A stretch of 64,000 nt of DNA from Megalobrama amblycephala (Eukaryota; Chordata; Actinopteri; Cypriniformes; Xenocyprididae), in NCBI RefSeq assembly GCF_018812025.1, contig NC_063052.1, forward strand, positions 21,273,414-21,337,413, in the 5' to 3' direction. Position 1 is the stretch's first letter. Every line of letters starts with the position of its first letter. The notes under the pieces were generated by a model. The model ran no database searches. It saw only the letters and a program-made list of their open reading frames with translations, and was not told the origin of the DNA. Both the position numbers and the translations under genes were made by a program. Of the stretch, positions 19,400 to 29,613 are shown in pieces.

Positions 19400-22300
19400 A
19401 TATAATGCCGCATATATATGCAAAAAAATGAAGTTTTGCAGAAGAAAATAAAGTTTTGCAAACGAAATATCATGATCTAGGACTCTTGGTGCAGAAATGT
19501 GTTCTGAAGATTAAAAATGGACTACTCTATCGCTGATTTTACATTAGTAGAAGTCAATGAGTATATATAGAAAGTTCATGATCAGGGACTCTTTTGGCCA
19601 TAAATATGTTCAGAAGGTCAAATACGGAATTCCACTTCGGTGATGAAACATCAGAAGGAGTCAATTTATAGAAAGATCAAGGTCTAGGACTCTTTGGCCA
19701 GAAATATGTTCTCAATGTAAAAATGGACTAATGTCTGGCATATGTAATATCAGAAGTCAATTAGTATGTATAGAATGTTTAAGATCGAGGACCCTTTGGC
19801 CAGAAATCTGTTTAGTAGGTCAAATATGGATTACACTATTGCTGATTTTTCATCAGGAGATGTCAATAAGTGTATATAGAAAGTTCATGATCGAGGCCTC
19901 TTGGGCCATAAATATGTTTATGAGGTCAAATTTGGACTAGCATCAGGCTGATTTAACATCAAAAGGAGTCAATGACAATTTATAGAAAGATCATGGTCTA
20001 GAACTCTTTGGCCAGAAATATGTTCTCAATGTAAAAATGGACTAATGTCTGGCATATGTAATATCAGAAGTCAATTATTATGTGTAGAATGTTTAAAATC
20101 GAGTCTCCCTTTTGCAAGACAATGAATAAAAATATTATGATCTAGGATTCTTGGTGCAGAAATGTGTTCTGAAGATCAAAAATGGACTACTCTATCACTG
20201 ATTTTATATTAGTAGAAGTCAAAGAGTATATATAGAAAGTTCATGATCGTGGACTCTTGGGCCATAAATATGTTCAGAAGGTCCAATACGGCATTCTACT
20301 TCAGTAATGAAACATCAGAAGGAGTCAATGACAATGTATAGAAAGATTATGGTCTAGGGCTCTTGATGCAGAAATGTGTTCTGAAGATCAATAATGGACT
20401 ACTCTATTGCTGATTTAACATTAGTAGGAGTCAATGAGTACATGTAGAAAGTTCACAATCGAGGACTCTTTGGCCCGGAATATGTTCTATTGGTCAAATA
20501 TGGACTACTCTATTGCTGATTTAACATCAGTAGAAGTCCATAAGTGTATATAGAAAGTTCATGATCGAGGACTCTTGGGCCATAAATATGTTCAGAAGGT
20601 CAAATATGGACTACTGTCAGGCTGATTTAACATCAGAAGGAGTCAATGACAGTGTATAGAAAGTTCATGATCGAGGACTCTTGGGCCATAAATATGTTTA
20701 TAAGGTCAAATTTGGACTAGCGTCAGGCTGATTTAACATCAAAAGGAGTCAATGACAATTTATAGAAAGATCATGGTCTAGGACTGTTTGGCCAGAAATA
20801 TGTTCTCCATGTAAAAATGGACCAATGTCTGGCATATGTAATATCAGAAGTCAATTAGTATGTATAGAATGTTTAAGATCGAGGACCCTTTGGCCAGACA
20901 TCTGTTTAGTAGGTCAAATATGGATTACTCTATTGCTGATTTTTCATCAGGAGATGTCAATAAGTGTATATAGAAAGTTCATGATCGAGGCCTCTTGGGA
21001 CATAAATATGTTTATAAGGTCAAATTTGGAATAGCGTCAGGCTGATTTACCATCAAAAGGAGTCAATGACAATTTATAGAAAGATCATGGTCTAGGACTG
21101 TTTGGCCAGAAATATGTTCTCAATGTAAAAATGGACTAATGTCTGGCATATGTAATATCAGAAGTCAATTAGTATGTATAGAATGTCTAAGATCGAGGAC
21201 CCTTTGGCCAGAAATCTGTTTAGTAGGTTAAATATGGATTACTCTATTGCTGATTTTTCATCAGGAGATGTCAATAAGTGTATGTAGAAAGTTCATGATC
21301 GAGGCCTCTTGGGCCATAAATATGTTTATGAGGTCAAATTTGGACTAGCGTCAGGCTGATTTACCATCAAAAGGAGTCAATGACAATTTATAGAAAGATC
21401 ATGGTCTAGGACTCTTTGGCCAGAAATATGTTCTCAATGTAAAAATGGACTAATGTCTGGCATATGTAATATCAGAAGTCAATTACTATGTATAGAATGT
21501 TTAAGATCGAGGACCCTTTGAACAGAAATCTGTTTAGTACGTCAAATGTGGATTACTCTATTGCTGATTTAACATCAGTAGAAGTCCATAAGTGTATATA
21601 GAAAGTTCATGATCGAGGACTCTTGGGCCATAAATATGTTCAGAAGGTCAAATATGGACTACTGTCAGGCTGATTTAACATCAGAAGGAGTCAATGACAG
21701 TGTATAGAAAGTTCATGATCGAGGACTCTTGGGCCATAAATTTGTTTATAAGGTCAAATTTGGACTAGCGTCAGGCTGATTTAACATCAAAAGGAGTCAA
21801 TGACAATTTATAGAAAGATCATGGTCTAGGACTCTTTGGCCAGAAATATGTTCTCCATGTAAAAATGGACCAATGTCTGGCATATGTAATATCAGAAGTC
21901 AATTAGTATGTATAGAATGTTTAAGATCGAGGACCCTTTGGCCAGACATCTGTTTAGTAGGTCAAATATAGATTGCTGATGCTCTATTGCTGATTTTTCA
22001 TCAGGAGATGTCAATAAGTGTATATAGAAAGTTCATGATCGAGGACTCTTGGGCCATAAATATGTTCAGAAGGTCAAATTTGGACTACTGTCTGGCTAAG
22101 GTAACTTCCGAAGAAGTCTATTAATATGTATAAAAAATCTTTGTCCAAATATTTGTTCAGTTGCTGAAATATGGACTAATCAATTGCCGATTTAACATCA
22201 ATAGAAGTCAAAGAGTATATATAGAAAGTTCATGATTGTGGACCTTTGGGCCATAAATGTGTTCAGAATGTCAAATATGGACTACTGCTAGTCTGATTTA

Positions 22301-23850
22301 AGATCAGAAAGAGTCTATGACAAAGTATAGAAAGATTATGGTCTAGGGCTCTTGATGCAGAAATGTGTTCTGAAGAACAATAATGGACTACTCTATTGCT
22401 GATTTAACATTAGTAGGAGTCAATGAGTACATGTAGAAAGTTCACAATCGAGGACTCTTTGGCCCGGAATATGTTCTATTGGTCAAATATGGACTACTCT
22501 ATTGCTGATTTAACATCAGTAGAAGTCCATAAGTGTATATAGAAAGTTCATGATCGAGGACTCTTGGGCCATAAATATGTTCAGAAGGTCAAATATGGAC
22601 TACTGTCAGGCTGATTTAACATCAGAAGGAGTCAATGACAATGTATAGAAAGTTCATGATCGAGGACTCTTAGGCCATAAATATGTTTATAAGGCCAAAT
22701 TTGGACTAGCGTCAGGCTGATTTAACATCAAAAGGAGTCAATGACAATTTATAGAAAGATCATGGTCTAGGACTCTTTGGCCAGAAATATGTTCTCAATG
22801 TAAAAATGGACTAATGTCTGGCATATATAATATCAGAAGTCAATTAGTATGTATAGAATGTTTAAGATCGAGGACCCTTTGGCCAGAAATCTGTTTAGTA
22901 GGTTAAATATGGATTACTCTATTGCTGATTTTTCATCAGGAGATGTCAATAAGTGTATATAGAAAGATCATGGTCTAGGATTCTTGGGCCATAAATATTT
23001 TCAGAAGGTCAAATTTGGACTACTGTCTGGCTAAGGTAACTTCCGACGAAGTCTATTATGTATAAAAAATCTTTGTGATATGTTCTGAAGATCAAAAATT
23101 TGACTACTCTATTGCTGATTTAACATCAGTAGAAGTCAATGAGTACAGATAGAAAGTTCTTGATAGAGGACTCTTGGGCCATAAATATGTTCAGAACGTC
23201 AAATATGAACTGCTGCCAGTCTGATATAAAATCTGTTTAGTAGGTTAAATATGGATTACTCTATTGCTGATTTAACATCAGTAGAAGTCAATGAGTATAT
23301 AGAATGTTCATGATCGAGGACTCTTGGGCCATAAATATGTTCAAAAGTTCGAACTTTAACTTGATTTTAACAACAAGAGGAGTCAATTATAATTTATAGA
23401 AAGATCACGATCTAGGACTCTTGGGAGAGAAATATGTTCAGTTTGTCAAATGTGGGCTAATGTCTAGCTTATGTAATATTAGAAGTCAAATACTTATATA
23501 ATGCTTAAGATCGAGTACGCTTTGGCCAGAAATCTGTTTATTATTTCAAATATGGACTATATTTCTGATTTAACATCAGTAGAAGTCAAGGAGTATACAT
23601 AGAAAGTTAATGATTGAGGACTCTTGGGCCATACATTTGTTCAAAATGTCAAATATGGACTACTGTAAGGCTGATTTAACATCAGAAGGAGTTAATTACT
23701 ATGCATAGAAAGGTCATGATCTAGGACTCTCGGACCATAAATATGTTTACAAAGTCAAAAATGGACTACTCTCTGGCTGATGTCTCATCAGACGGATGAG
23801 TATAATATAGGAGTATATATATAATAAGTTAATGTTGTATTCTTAACAAC
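19400..23850 (+). repeat. Satellite B array 1 (about 106-bp monomer)
   Basis: The consensus unit includes CAGAAATATGTTCAGTAGGT, CAAATATGGACTACTGTCTG, GCTGATTTAACATCAGAAGG, AGTCAATGAGTATGTATAGA, AAGTTCATGATCGAGGACTC and TTTGGC (106 bp). Monomer variants such as TTGGTGCAGAAATGTGTTCT and CTCTATCGCTGATTTTACAT recur in mixed order, giving irregular higher-order repeats; for instance the segments at 19731 and 20825 are almost identical and 1094 bp apart. Short ORFs are repeat artefacts. Confidence 0.95.
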
Positions 23851-23909
23851 AGCACATATGTTATCTCTTCAATACACAATGGAATGAGTTAGTTCTTGTA
23901 TACATTACA

Positions 23910-23953
23910 ATGCATCAAGTGCATAAGCTAATGAGCTTATGCACTTGATGCAT
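23910..23953. repeat. Perfect 20-bp-arm hairpin at the B/C junction region
   Basis: Arm 1 (23910-23929) and arm 2 (23934-23953) are exact reverse complements, with a 4-base loop AATG. The corresponding place in the duplicated block (about 62940-62965) has only arm 1. Confidence 0.95.
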
Positions 23954-24686
23954 ATAACACAAATGTGTTATTCTTCAGTGCACAGCAAAAGGCCGTGTTT
24001 GCAATGCAATTCAGCAGCATGCTATTTAACTGCACTGCACAACTGAATAAGTTAGTTCCTGTATACACAACGCAATAAAATAAGTGCATAGATTATATGC
24101 TATTTTTCAATGTGATGATATATATTATATGTGATCTGTTTTCTCTTCACTGCAAAACGGAATGAGTTAGTTCTGTATGCATTACAATGCAACAAGTGCA
24201 TACATAGCTTCTGTGTTACTCTTCAAGGCACACTGAAAGGTCATGCGTGCGATGCAATGAAACAGTATATCTTATCTCCTCAATGCAATAAGGAATTAGT
24301 TAGTTTTTGTATGCATTACAATTACAACAAGTAAATAAATGTGTAATAAACAAATGTGTAATAATTTAGATCTTGTATACAATGCATTGAAATGAGTGAA
24401 TAGATTATATGCTATTCTTAAATGTGCAAGGGATTAAGTTAGTTTCTTGTATGCAATGAAATGAAGCATTGCATATATCATATTTTATTCTTAAATATAC
24501 AACAGAATATGTTAGATATTTTATGCAATGCAATGCAGCAGCACATATGTTATGACTTTATTGTAAAACGGGACGAGTTAGTGCATTACAATGTAACATG
24601 TTCTTCCACGCACAGCGAAAGGTCGTGTGCGCAATGCAATGCAGCGGCACATGTGTTATCTCTTCACTGCACAAGGGAATAAATTA

Positions 24687-24748
24687 GTTCCTGTATAAGT
24701 ATACAGGAACACGCCTAAGTATGCACGACCTGTATAAGTTAGGTCGTG
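24687..24748. repeat. Two adjacent small hairpins in satellite C
   Basis: GTTCCTGTATA/TATACAGGAAC (24687-24697 and 24700-24710, 11-bp arms, 2-base gap) is followed by CACGACCT/AGGTCGTG (24724-24731 and 24741-24748). Both are present at about 63687-63748 in the duplicated block, with one arm mismatch there. Confidence 0.85.
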
Positions 24749-26510
24749 TGTCGTGTACCTCTTCACTTCACAACAGAATAATTTATTTCTTGTACACAAT
24801 ACAATGAAATGAGTGCATATGATTATATGATATTTTTTAATGTGATGTTATGTCTTAAAGTGATAACTTTAATACACAGCTGGATAAGTTAGTTGTTGCT
24901 TGCAATGCAACAGCACATATCTCTCCAATTGTACAACGAAACGAGTTAGTTCTTGAATGCATTGTAATGCAACAAGTGCATATTTTATATGTTTTTCTTC
25001 AATGCACAGCGAGAGGTCGTGTGTGCCATGCAATGCTAGAGCACATATGCTATTTCTCCATTACACAACAGACATAAGTTGGTTCTTGTATACACGGCAA
25101 TGATATGAAGTGCGGAATGAGTTAGTTCTTGTATGCATTGTGATGCAACAGCTCAACTTATGTTATGTGTTGTCTCTTCATGGCACAAAAAAATTAGTTA
25201 GATCTTGTGTGCTGTGCAATGCAACAGCATATGTTATTGTCTTCATTGTAACACTTTCCGAAAACACTTTATGTGTTGTCTTTGCAATGCACACAGCAAG
25301 AAGTTACACCTTGAATGCATTGCAACACAACAACACGTTACCTCTCCAATGCACAACGGAATAAGTTAGTTCTTGTATGCATTAAAATTCAACAATTTCA
25401 TAGCTTTAATACTGTTTTTCAATGCGCACTGAAAGGTCGTGTGTGCAAGTGCAATGCCCCAGGACATGTATCTTTTCACTGCACAACGGAATAATTCAGT
25501 TCTTGTATACAATCCAGTGAAATGAGTGCATAGATTATATGCTTATCTTCAATGTGCCGTTATGTCTCATATGTTATCTCTTCAATAGACAGCTGGATAA
25601 GTTAGTTGTTGCTTGAATTTAATTATTCTTAAATGTGCAACGGATTAAGTTAGTTTCTTGCATGCAATGAAATGTTTTATTCTTACATACACAACAGAAT
25701 AAGTTATTTTATGCAATGCAATGCAATATCAAATATGTTATATATTCAATGCACAACGGAATGAGTTAGTAGTTGTATGAATTACAACAGAATAATTTAT
25801 TTCTTGTACACAATGAAATGAAATGAGTGCATAGATTATATGCTTTTCTTCTATGTGACGTTATGTCTCATATGTTATCTCTTCAATAGACAGCTGGATA
25901 AGTTAGTTGTTGCTTGAATTTAATTATTCTTAAATGTGCAACGGATTAAGTTAGTTTCTTTGCATGCAATGAAATGAAACATTGCATATGTCATGCTTTA
26001 TTCTTAAATACACTACAGTATGTAATAAGTTATTTTATGCAATGCAATGCAACAGCAACTATCTCTTCACTGCACAACGGAATAAATTAGCGCCTGTATA
26101 CAATGCAATAAAATGAGTGCATATGCACATTGTAAAACTTCAGTGTGCAACGGATATTGTATGCAAAGCAAATGCAACAGCACATATGTTATTGTCTTCA
26201 TTGTAAAACGGGACTAGTTCTTATATGCATTACACCTCAACAAGTGCATAGCTTATATGTTGTTCTTCAAAGCACAGCGAAAGGTCGTGAGTTCAACGCA
26301 ATGCAGTGGCACATGCGTTATCTCTTCATTGCACAAGGGAATAAATTATCTCCTGTTTACAATGCAATAAAATGAGTGCATAGATTATATGCTATTCTTC
26401 AAAGTGCAACGGATTAAGATATTTTATGCAATGCAAGTGCAACAGCACATAGGTTATGTCTTTAATGCACGGCAGAATGAGTTAGTTTTTGTATACATTT
26501 ACAATGCAAC

Positions 26511-26949
26511 TGTCATGATCACCGTCTGTTCCTGTCAGTTCCCAGACTACATCTCCCATCATCCTCTCTGCCACTCACCTGCACACACTTAACACTAATC
26601 ACTAATCACCACACCCAGCTGCAGCTCATTACCAGGACTATAAAAGACTCTTACACACATCACCGCACTGCTAGGTCTTGTTTTCCCTGTGATACATTTC
26701 CAAGCGTTTATATCTTGTCTGCCTGTCTGTTTCCCATCTACGATCCTGTGCCGCCTGTCCTGAACTTTGCTTTGTATACTGACCTGTGATTGATATCTGC
26801 CAGCCCTGACCCTCTGCTTGTTCCTGACTACGATTCTGCCTGTTCCTTGCTGTACCTGTTTGCTGTTATCTGACCCCTGCCTGTACGACCACGCTCACCT
26901 TTTAATAAAGCTGCATTTGGATCTTACTCTGAGTCCCGCCTTCGTTACA
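26511..26949 (+). repeat. 5' LTR of gag-only element 2 (439 bp)
   Basis: Starts TGTCATGATCACCG, ends TTCGTTACA. Contains TATAAAAG at 26639-26646 and AATAAAG near 26904. Confidence 0.95.
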
Positions 26950-27003
26950 GAAGACCTAGCCACACCAAGATTCAGCAGCTTTGTTGGGCGTCCTAGTCCC
27001 AGC

Positions 27004-28764
27004 ATGGATCCTGCAATGCACCTTGTCAGCCTTCGTCAAGGTAACTGCACCCTGGAGGCACATATTCAGAGATTCCTGGACATTGCTCATTTTTCTGATC
27101 TGCCGGACTGTGCCCTTATTGACTTCTTTGTTTATGGATTAAACGAACCACTAAAGAACAATTTACTCACCCATGGTCCCCGAGGATCGTTCATGGAATT
27201 CCTGGACTTTGCCCTGCTCGCAGTTGGTTCAACTTTCACTGTGGGTGTCGCGGAGGATTCCGACACCACGGTGAATCCTGTAATGGCTGCCATGCCCGAG
27301 AACACGCACAAAATGGCGGCCGCAACAACAAGTCACGCCTTCGTTGATCGCCCAGAGCCACGTCACGTCTCCGCTGATTGCCCAGAGCCACGTCACGTCT
27401 CCGCTGATCGCCCAGAGCCACGTCACGTCTCCGCTGATCGCCCAGAGCCACGTCACGTCTCCGCTGATCGCCCAGAGCCAAGTCACGTCTCCGCTGATCG
27501 GCCAGAGCCAAGTCACGTCTCCGCTGATCGCCCAGAGCCAAGTCACGTCTCCGCTGATCGCCCAGAGCCACGTCACGTCTCCGCTGATCGCCCAGAGCAA
27601 TGTCACGTCTCCGCTGATCGCCCAGAGCAACGTCACGTCTCCGCTGATCGCCCAGAGACACGTCACGTCTCCGCTGATCGCCCAGAGACACGTCACGTCT
27701 CTAGATCAGTCAGGGAGCGGAGAGGGTTGCGTTCCAGTGTGGCTGATCCACCGCTGACTACAGCACGAGCGGCTGGAATTCCAAAACCCACGCCGGCCGC
27801 TTTGCATTCAAGCCTGCCGGTGGCAACGCACTCAAGCCTGCCGGTTGCAACGCACTCAAATTCGCCGGTTGCCACGCACTCAAATTCGCCGGTTGCCACG
27901 CTCTCACGTTCAACTCTTGCAACGCTCTCAAGTTTGCCGGTTGCTATGAACTCAAGCGCCCTGGACGCGATGGACAAGATGGCTGCCTTGCCAGTGCCCA
28001 CGGGCAAGATGGCCGCCCCTGCGATGCTCAAGGATGCAGGGGTTGTTCCAGCCATTGAGTCCGCTCCAGAACCCGCTCCAGCCAGTGAGTCCGCTCCAGC
28101 CAGTGAGTCCGCTCCAGCCAGTGAGTCCGCTCCAGCACAGCCTGCTCTCCTGGTCTGTCCTGTCTTGGCCCAGAGGGCTGTGCTCACTTTTTATGTCTTG
28201 GCTGTCCTGCGTGCGTTGAGGAACTCGAGCTCTATTGACGTAGGAGCAGTCTACGAGCCCGCTGCAGCCCCGGAGCAGCCCGAGCCCGCTGCAGCCCCGG
28301 AGCAGCCCGAGCCCGCTGCAGCCCCGGAGCAGCCCGAGCCCGCTGCAGCCCCGGAGCAGCCCGAGCCCGCTGCAGCCCCGGAGCAGCCCGAGCCCGCTGC
28401 CGTCCCAGAGCTGTCTGCTCTCCCTGATACGGCCATGGAGGCCGTCACCGAACTGCCCGCTCTCCCTGATACGGCCACGGAGGCCGTCACCGAGCTGCCC
28501 GCTCTCCCTGATACGGCCACGGAGGCCGTCACCGAGCTGTCTGCTCTCCCTGATATGGCCACTGAGCACCCTTGGTCAGCCCTGCCGCCGCCGCCCAAGC
28601 GTTCTGCCCTGCTGGTGCCATCCAGGCCTTCTGTCCACGAACCTATTATGGACCCTGTTGAAATCCCCAAGAACTTTTTGGGGGGGGCAGTATACCCAGG
28701 GGTGGGGAGCTTGTGGGTGGGGACCCAGCCCGGCCACTGCCGTCATTGGCCTTTGAACAATTAG
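27004..28764 (+). CDS. Gag-like protein with tandem repeats (586 aa)
   Basis: Start chosen at ATG 27004 (MDPAMHLVSLRQGN), 54 bp after the LTR; the frame is also open upstream into the LTR. Residues about 8-85 (CTLEAHIQRFLDIAHFSDLP, FVYGLNEPLKNNLL, GPRGSFMEFLDFAL) are a gag capsid-like region of Ty3/gypsy type, similar in layout to element 1. Then follow about 12 units of a 30-bp repeat (HVSADRPEPR), Ser/Ala/Thr-rich repeats (SLPVATHS), SAPASE units, five AAAPEQPEP units (27 bp) and four TELPALPDTATEAV units (42 bp). The frame ends at 28764, 77 nt beyond a run of eight G (28680-28687). A second open frame carrying another proline repeat overlaps just after it. No zinc knuckle or enzyme motif is visible. 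Confidence 0.78.
   Translation: MDPAMHLVSLRQGNCTLEAHIQRFLDIAHFSDLPDCALIDFFVYGLNEPLKNNLLTHGPRGSFMEFLDFALLAVGSTFTVGVAEDSDTTVNPVMAAMPENTHKMAAATTSHAFVDRPEPRHVSADCPEPRHVSADRPEPRHVSADRPEPRHVSADRPEPSHVSADRPEPSHVSADRPEPSHVSADRPEPRHVSADRPEQCHVSADRPEQRHVSADRPETRHVSADRPETRHVSRSVRERRGLRSSVADPPLTTARAAGIPKPTPAALHSSLPVATHSSLPVATHSNSPVATHSNSPVATLSRSTLATLSSLPVAMNSSALDAMDKMAALPVPTGKMAAPAMLKDAGVVPAIESAPEPAPASESAPASESAPASESAPAQPALLVCPVLAQRAVLTFYVLAVLRALRNSSSIDVGAVYEPAAAPEQPEPAAAPEQPEPAAAPEQPEPAAAPEQPEPAAAPEQPEPAAVPELSALPDTAMEAVTELPALPDTATEAVTELPALPDTATEAVTELSALPDMATEHPWSALPPPPKRSALLVPSRPSVHEPIMDPVEIPKNFLGGAVYPGVGSLWVGTQPGHCRHWPLNN
27344..27703 (+). repeat. 30-bp coding minisatellite (DRPEPRHVSA)n, 12 copies
   Basis: The unit is CGTCACGTCTCCGCTGATCG + CCCAGAGCCA, in frame with the gag-like ORF. 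Variant units (AGTCACG, GAGCAA, GAGACA) are clustered. Confidence 0.95.
28256..28550 (+). repeat. 27-bp and 42-bp coding minisatellites
   Basis: Five copies of CCCGCTGCAGCCCCGGAGCA + GCCCGAG run into four copies of a 42-bp unit (CTGCCCGCTCTCCCTGATAC...). Both stay in frame. Confidence 0.92.
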
Positions 28765-29126
28765 GGCCGTTTACAGACCCTGACCTGCCGTGGTTACCCA
28801 GACCACCTGACCTGCCGTGGTTACCCAGACCACCTGACCTGCCGTGGTTACCCAAACCACCTGACCTACCGTGGTTACCCAGACCACCTGACCTGCTGGG
28901 GCTGCTCGAGCCATCTGACCCGCCTGACCTGCCGTGGTTGCTCAAGTCACCTGACCTGCCGAGGTTACCCAAGCCACCTGATCCCCGTGGCCTGCTGACA
29001 CTTCGGACTCGCCGTGGCTGCCCGAGGCTCCTGACCCGCCGTGGCTGCCCGAGTTCCTGGACCTGCATTGGGGACCCCGTTCCTGTCTGCATGCAGGTCT
29101 CCAATGCACCCACCCTCCCTCCCTAG
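28713..29126 (+). pseudogene. Overlapping downstream frame with (PPDLPWLPR)n repeat
   Basis: This 137-codon open frame overlaps the end of the gag-like ORF in a different phase and contains PPDLPWLPR repeats, the counterpart of the PDPPWLPSA repeats that are in frame in element 1. The run of eight G at 28680-28687 and the upstream stop suggest the tail was once continuous with the gag-like ORF and was shifted out of frame, or that it is reached by frameshifting. Either reading is inference. Confidence 0.5.
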
Positions 29127-29174
29127 CTGTTCCTTTTACGCCGCGAGGACGCGCCTTCCGGGAGGGGGGCGTTA

Positions 29175-29613
29175 TGTCATGATCACCGTCTGTTCCTGTC
29201 AGTTCCCAGACTACATCTCCCATCATCCTCTCTGCCACTCACCTGCACACACTTAACACTAATCACTAATCACCACACCCAGCTGCAGCTCATTACCAGG
29301 ACTATAAAAGACTCTTACACACATCACCGCACTGCTAGGTCTTGTTTTCCCTGTGATACATTTCCAAGCGTTTATATCTTGTCTGCCTGTCTGTTTCCCA
29401 TCTACGATCCTGTGCCGCCTGTCCTGAACTTTGCTTTGTATACTGACCTGTGATTGATATCTGCCAGCCCTGACCCTCTGCTTGTTCCTGACTACGATTC
29501 TGCCTGTTCCTTGCTGTACCTGTTTGCTGTTATCTGACCCCTGCCTGTACGACCACGCTCACCTTTTAATAAAGCTGCATTTGGATCTTACTCTGAGTCC
29601 CGCCTTCGTTACA
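29175..29613 (+). repeat. 3' LTR of gag-only element 2 (439 bp)
   Basis: The same length and, as read, the same sequence as 26511-26949. Confidence 0.95.

Larger units (their letters stand above)
23851..26505 (+). repeat. Satellite C array, part 1 (about 130-bp monomer)
   Basis: The unit reads roughly GAGTTAGTTCTTGTATGCAT, TACAATGCAACAAGTGCATA, GCTTATATGTTGTTCTTCAA, TGCACAGCGAAAGGTCGTGT, GTGCAATGCAATGCAACAGC, ACATATGTTATCTCTTCAAT, GCACAACGGAAT. Monomers are diverged by substitutions and indels. The array is continuous across the two LTR-element insertions that follow. Confidence 0.93.
26511..29613 (+). mobile_element. Gag-only LTR retrotransposon 2 (Tf1/sushi-like, non-autonomous, young)
   Basis: Two 439-bp LTRs that look identical by eye, bounded by TG...CA, flanked by the 5-bp duplication GCAAC (26506-26510 and 29614-29618), inserted in satellite C. 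A purine tract GGGAGGGGGGCG precedes the 3' LTR. The sequence after the 5' LTR is GAAGACCTAGCC, not a TGG tRNA site. AAGACCTAGC (26951-26960) is the exact complement of GCTAGGTCTT in the LTR (26670-26679), which starts 31 bp after the TATA box (26639). This is the layout expected for self-priming from the transcript's own 5' end. No protease, RT or integrase. Confidence 0.92.

Noticed and set aside
27229..28670. Antisense and alternate-frame ORFs in gag-only element 2
   Set aside because: Same cause: 30-, 27- and 42-bp repeats lacking stops in other frames.
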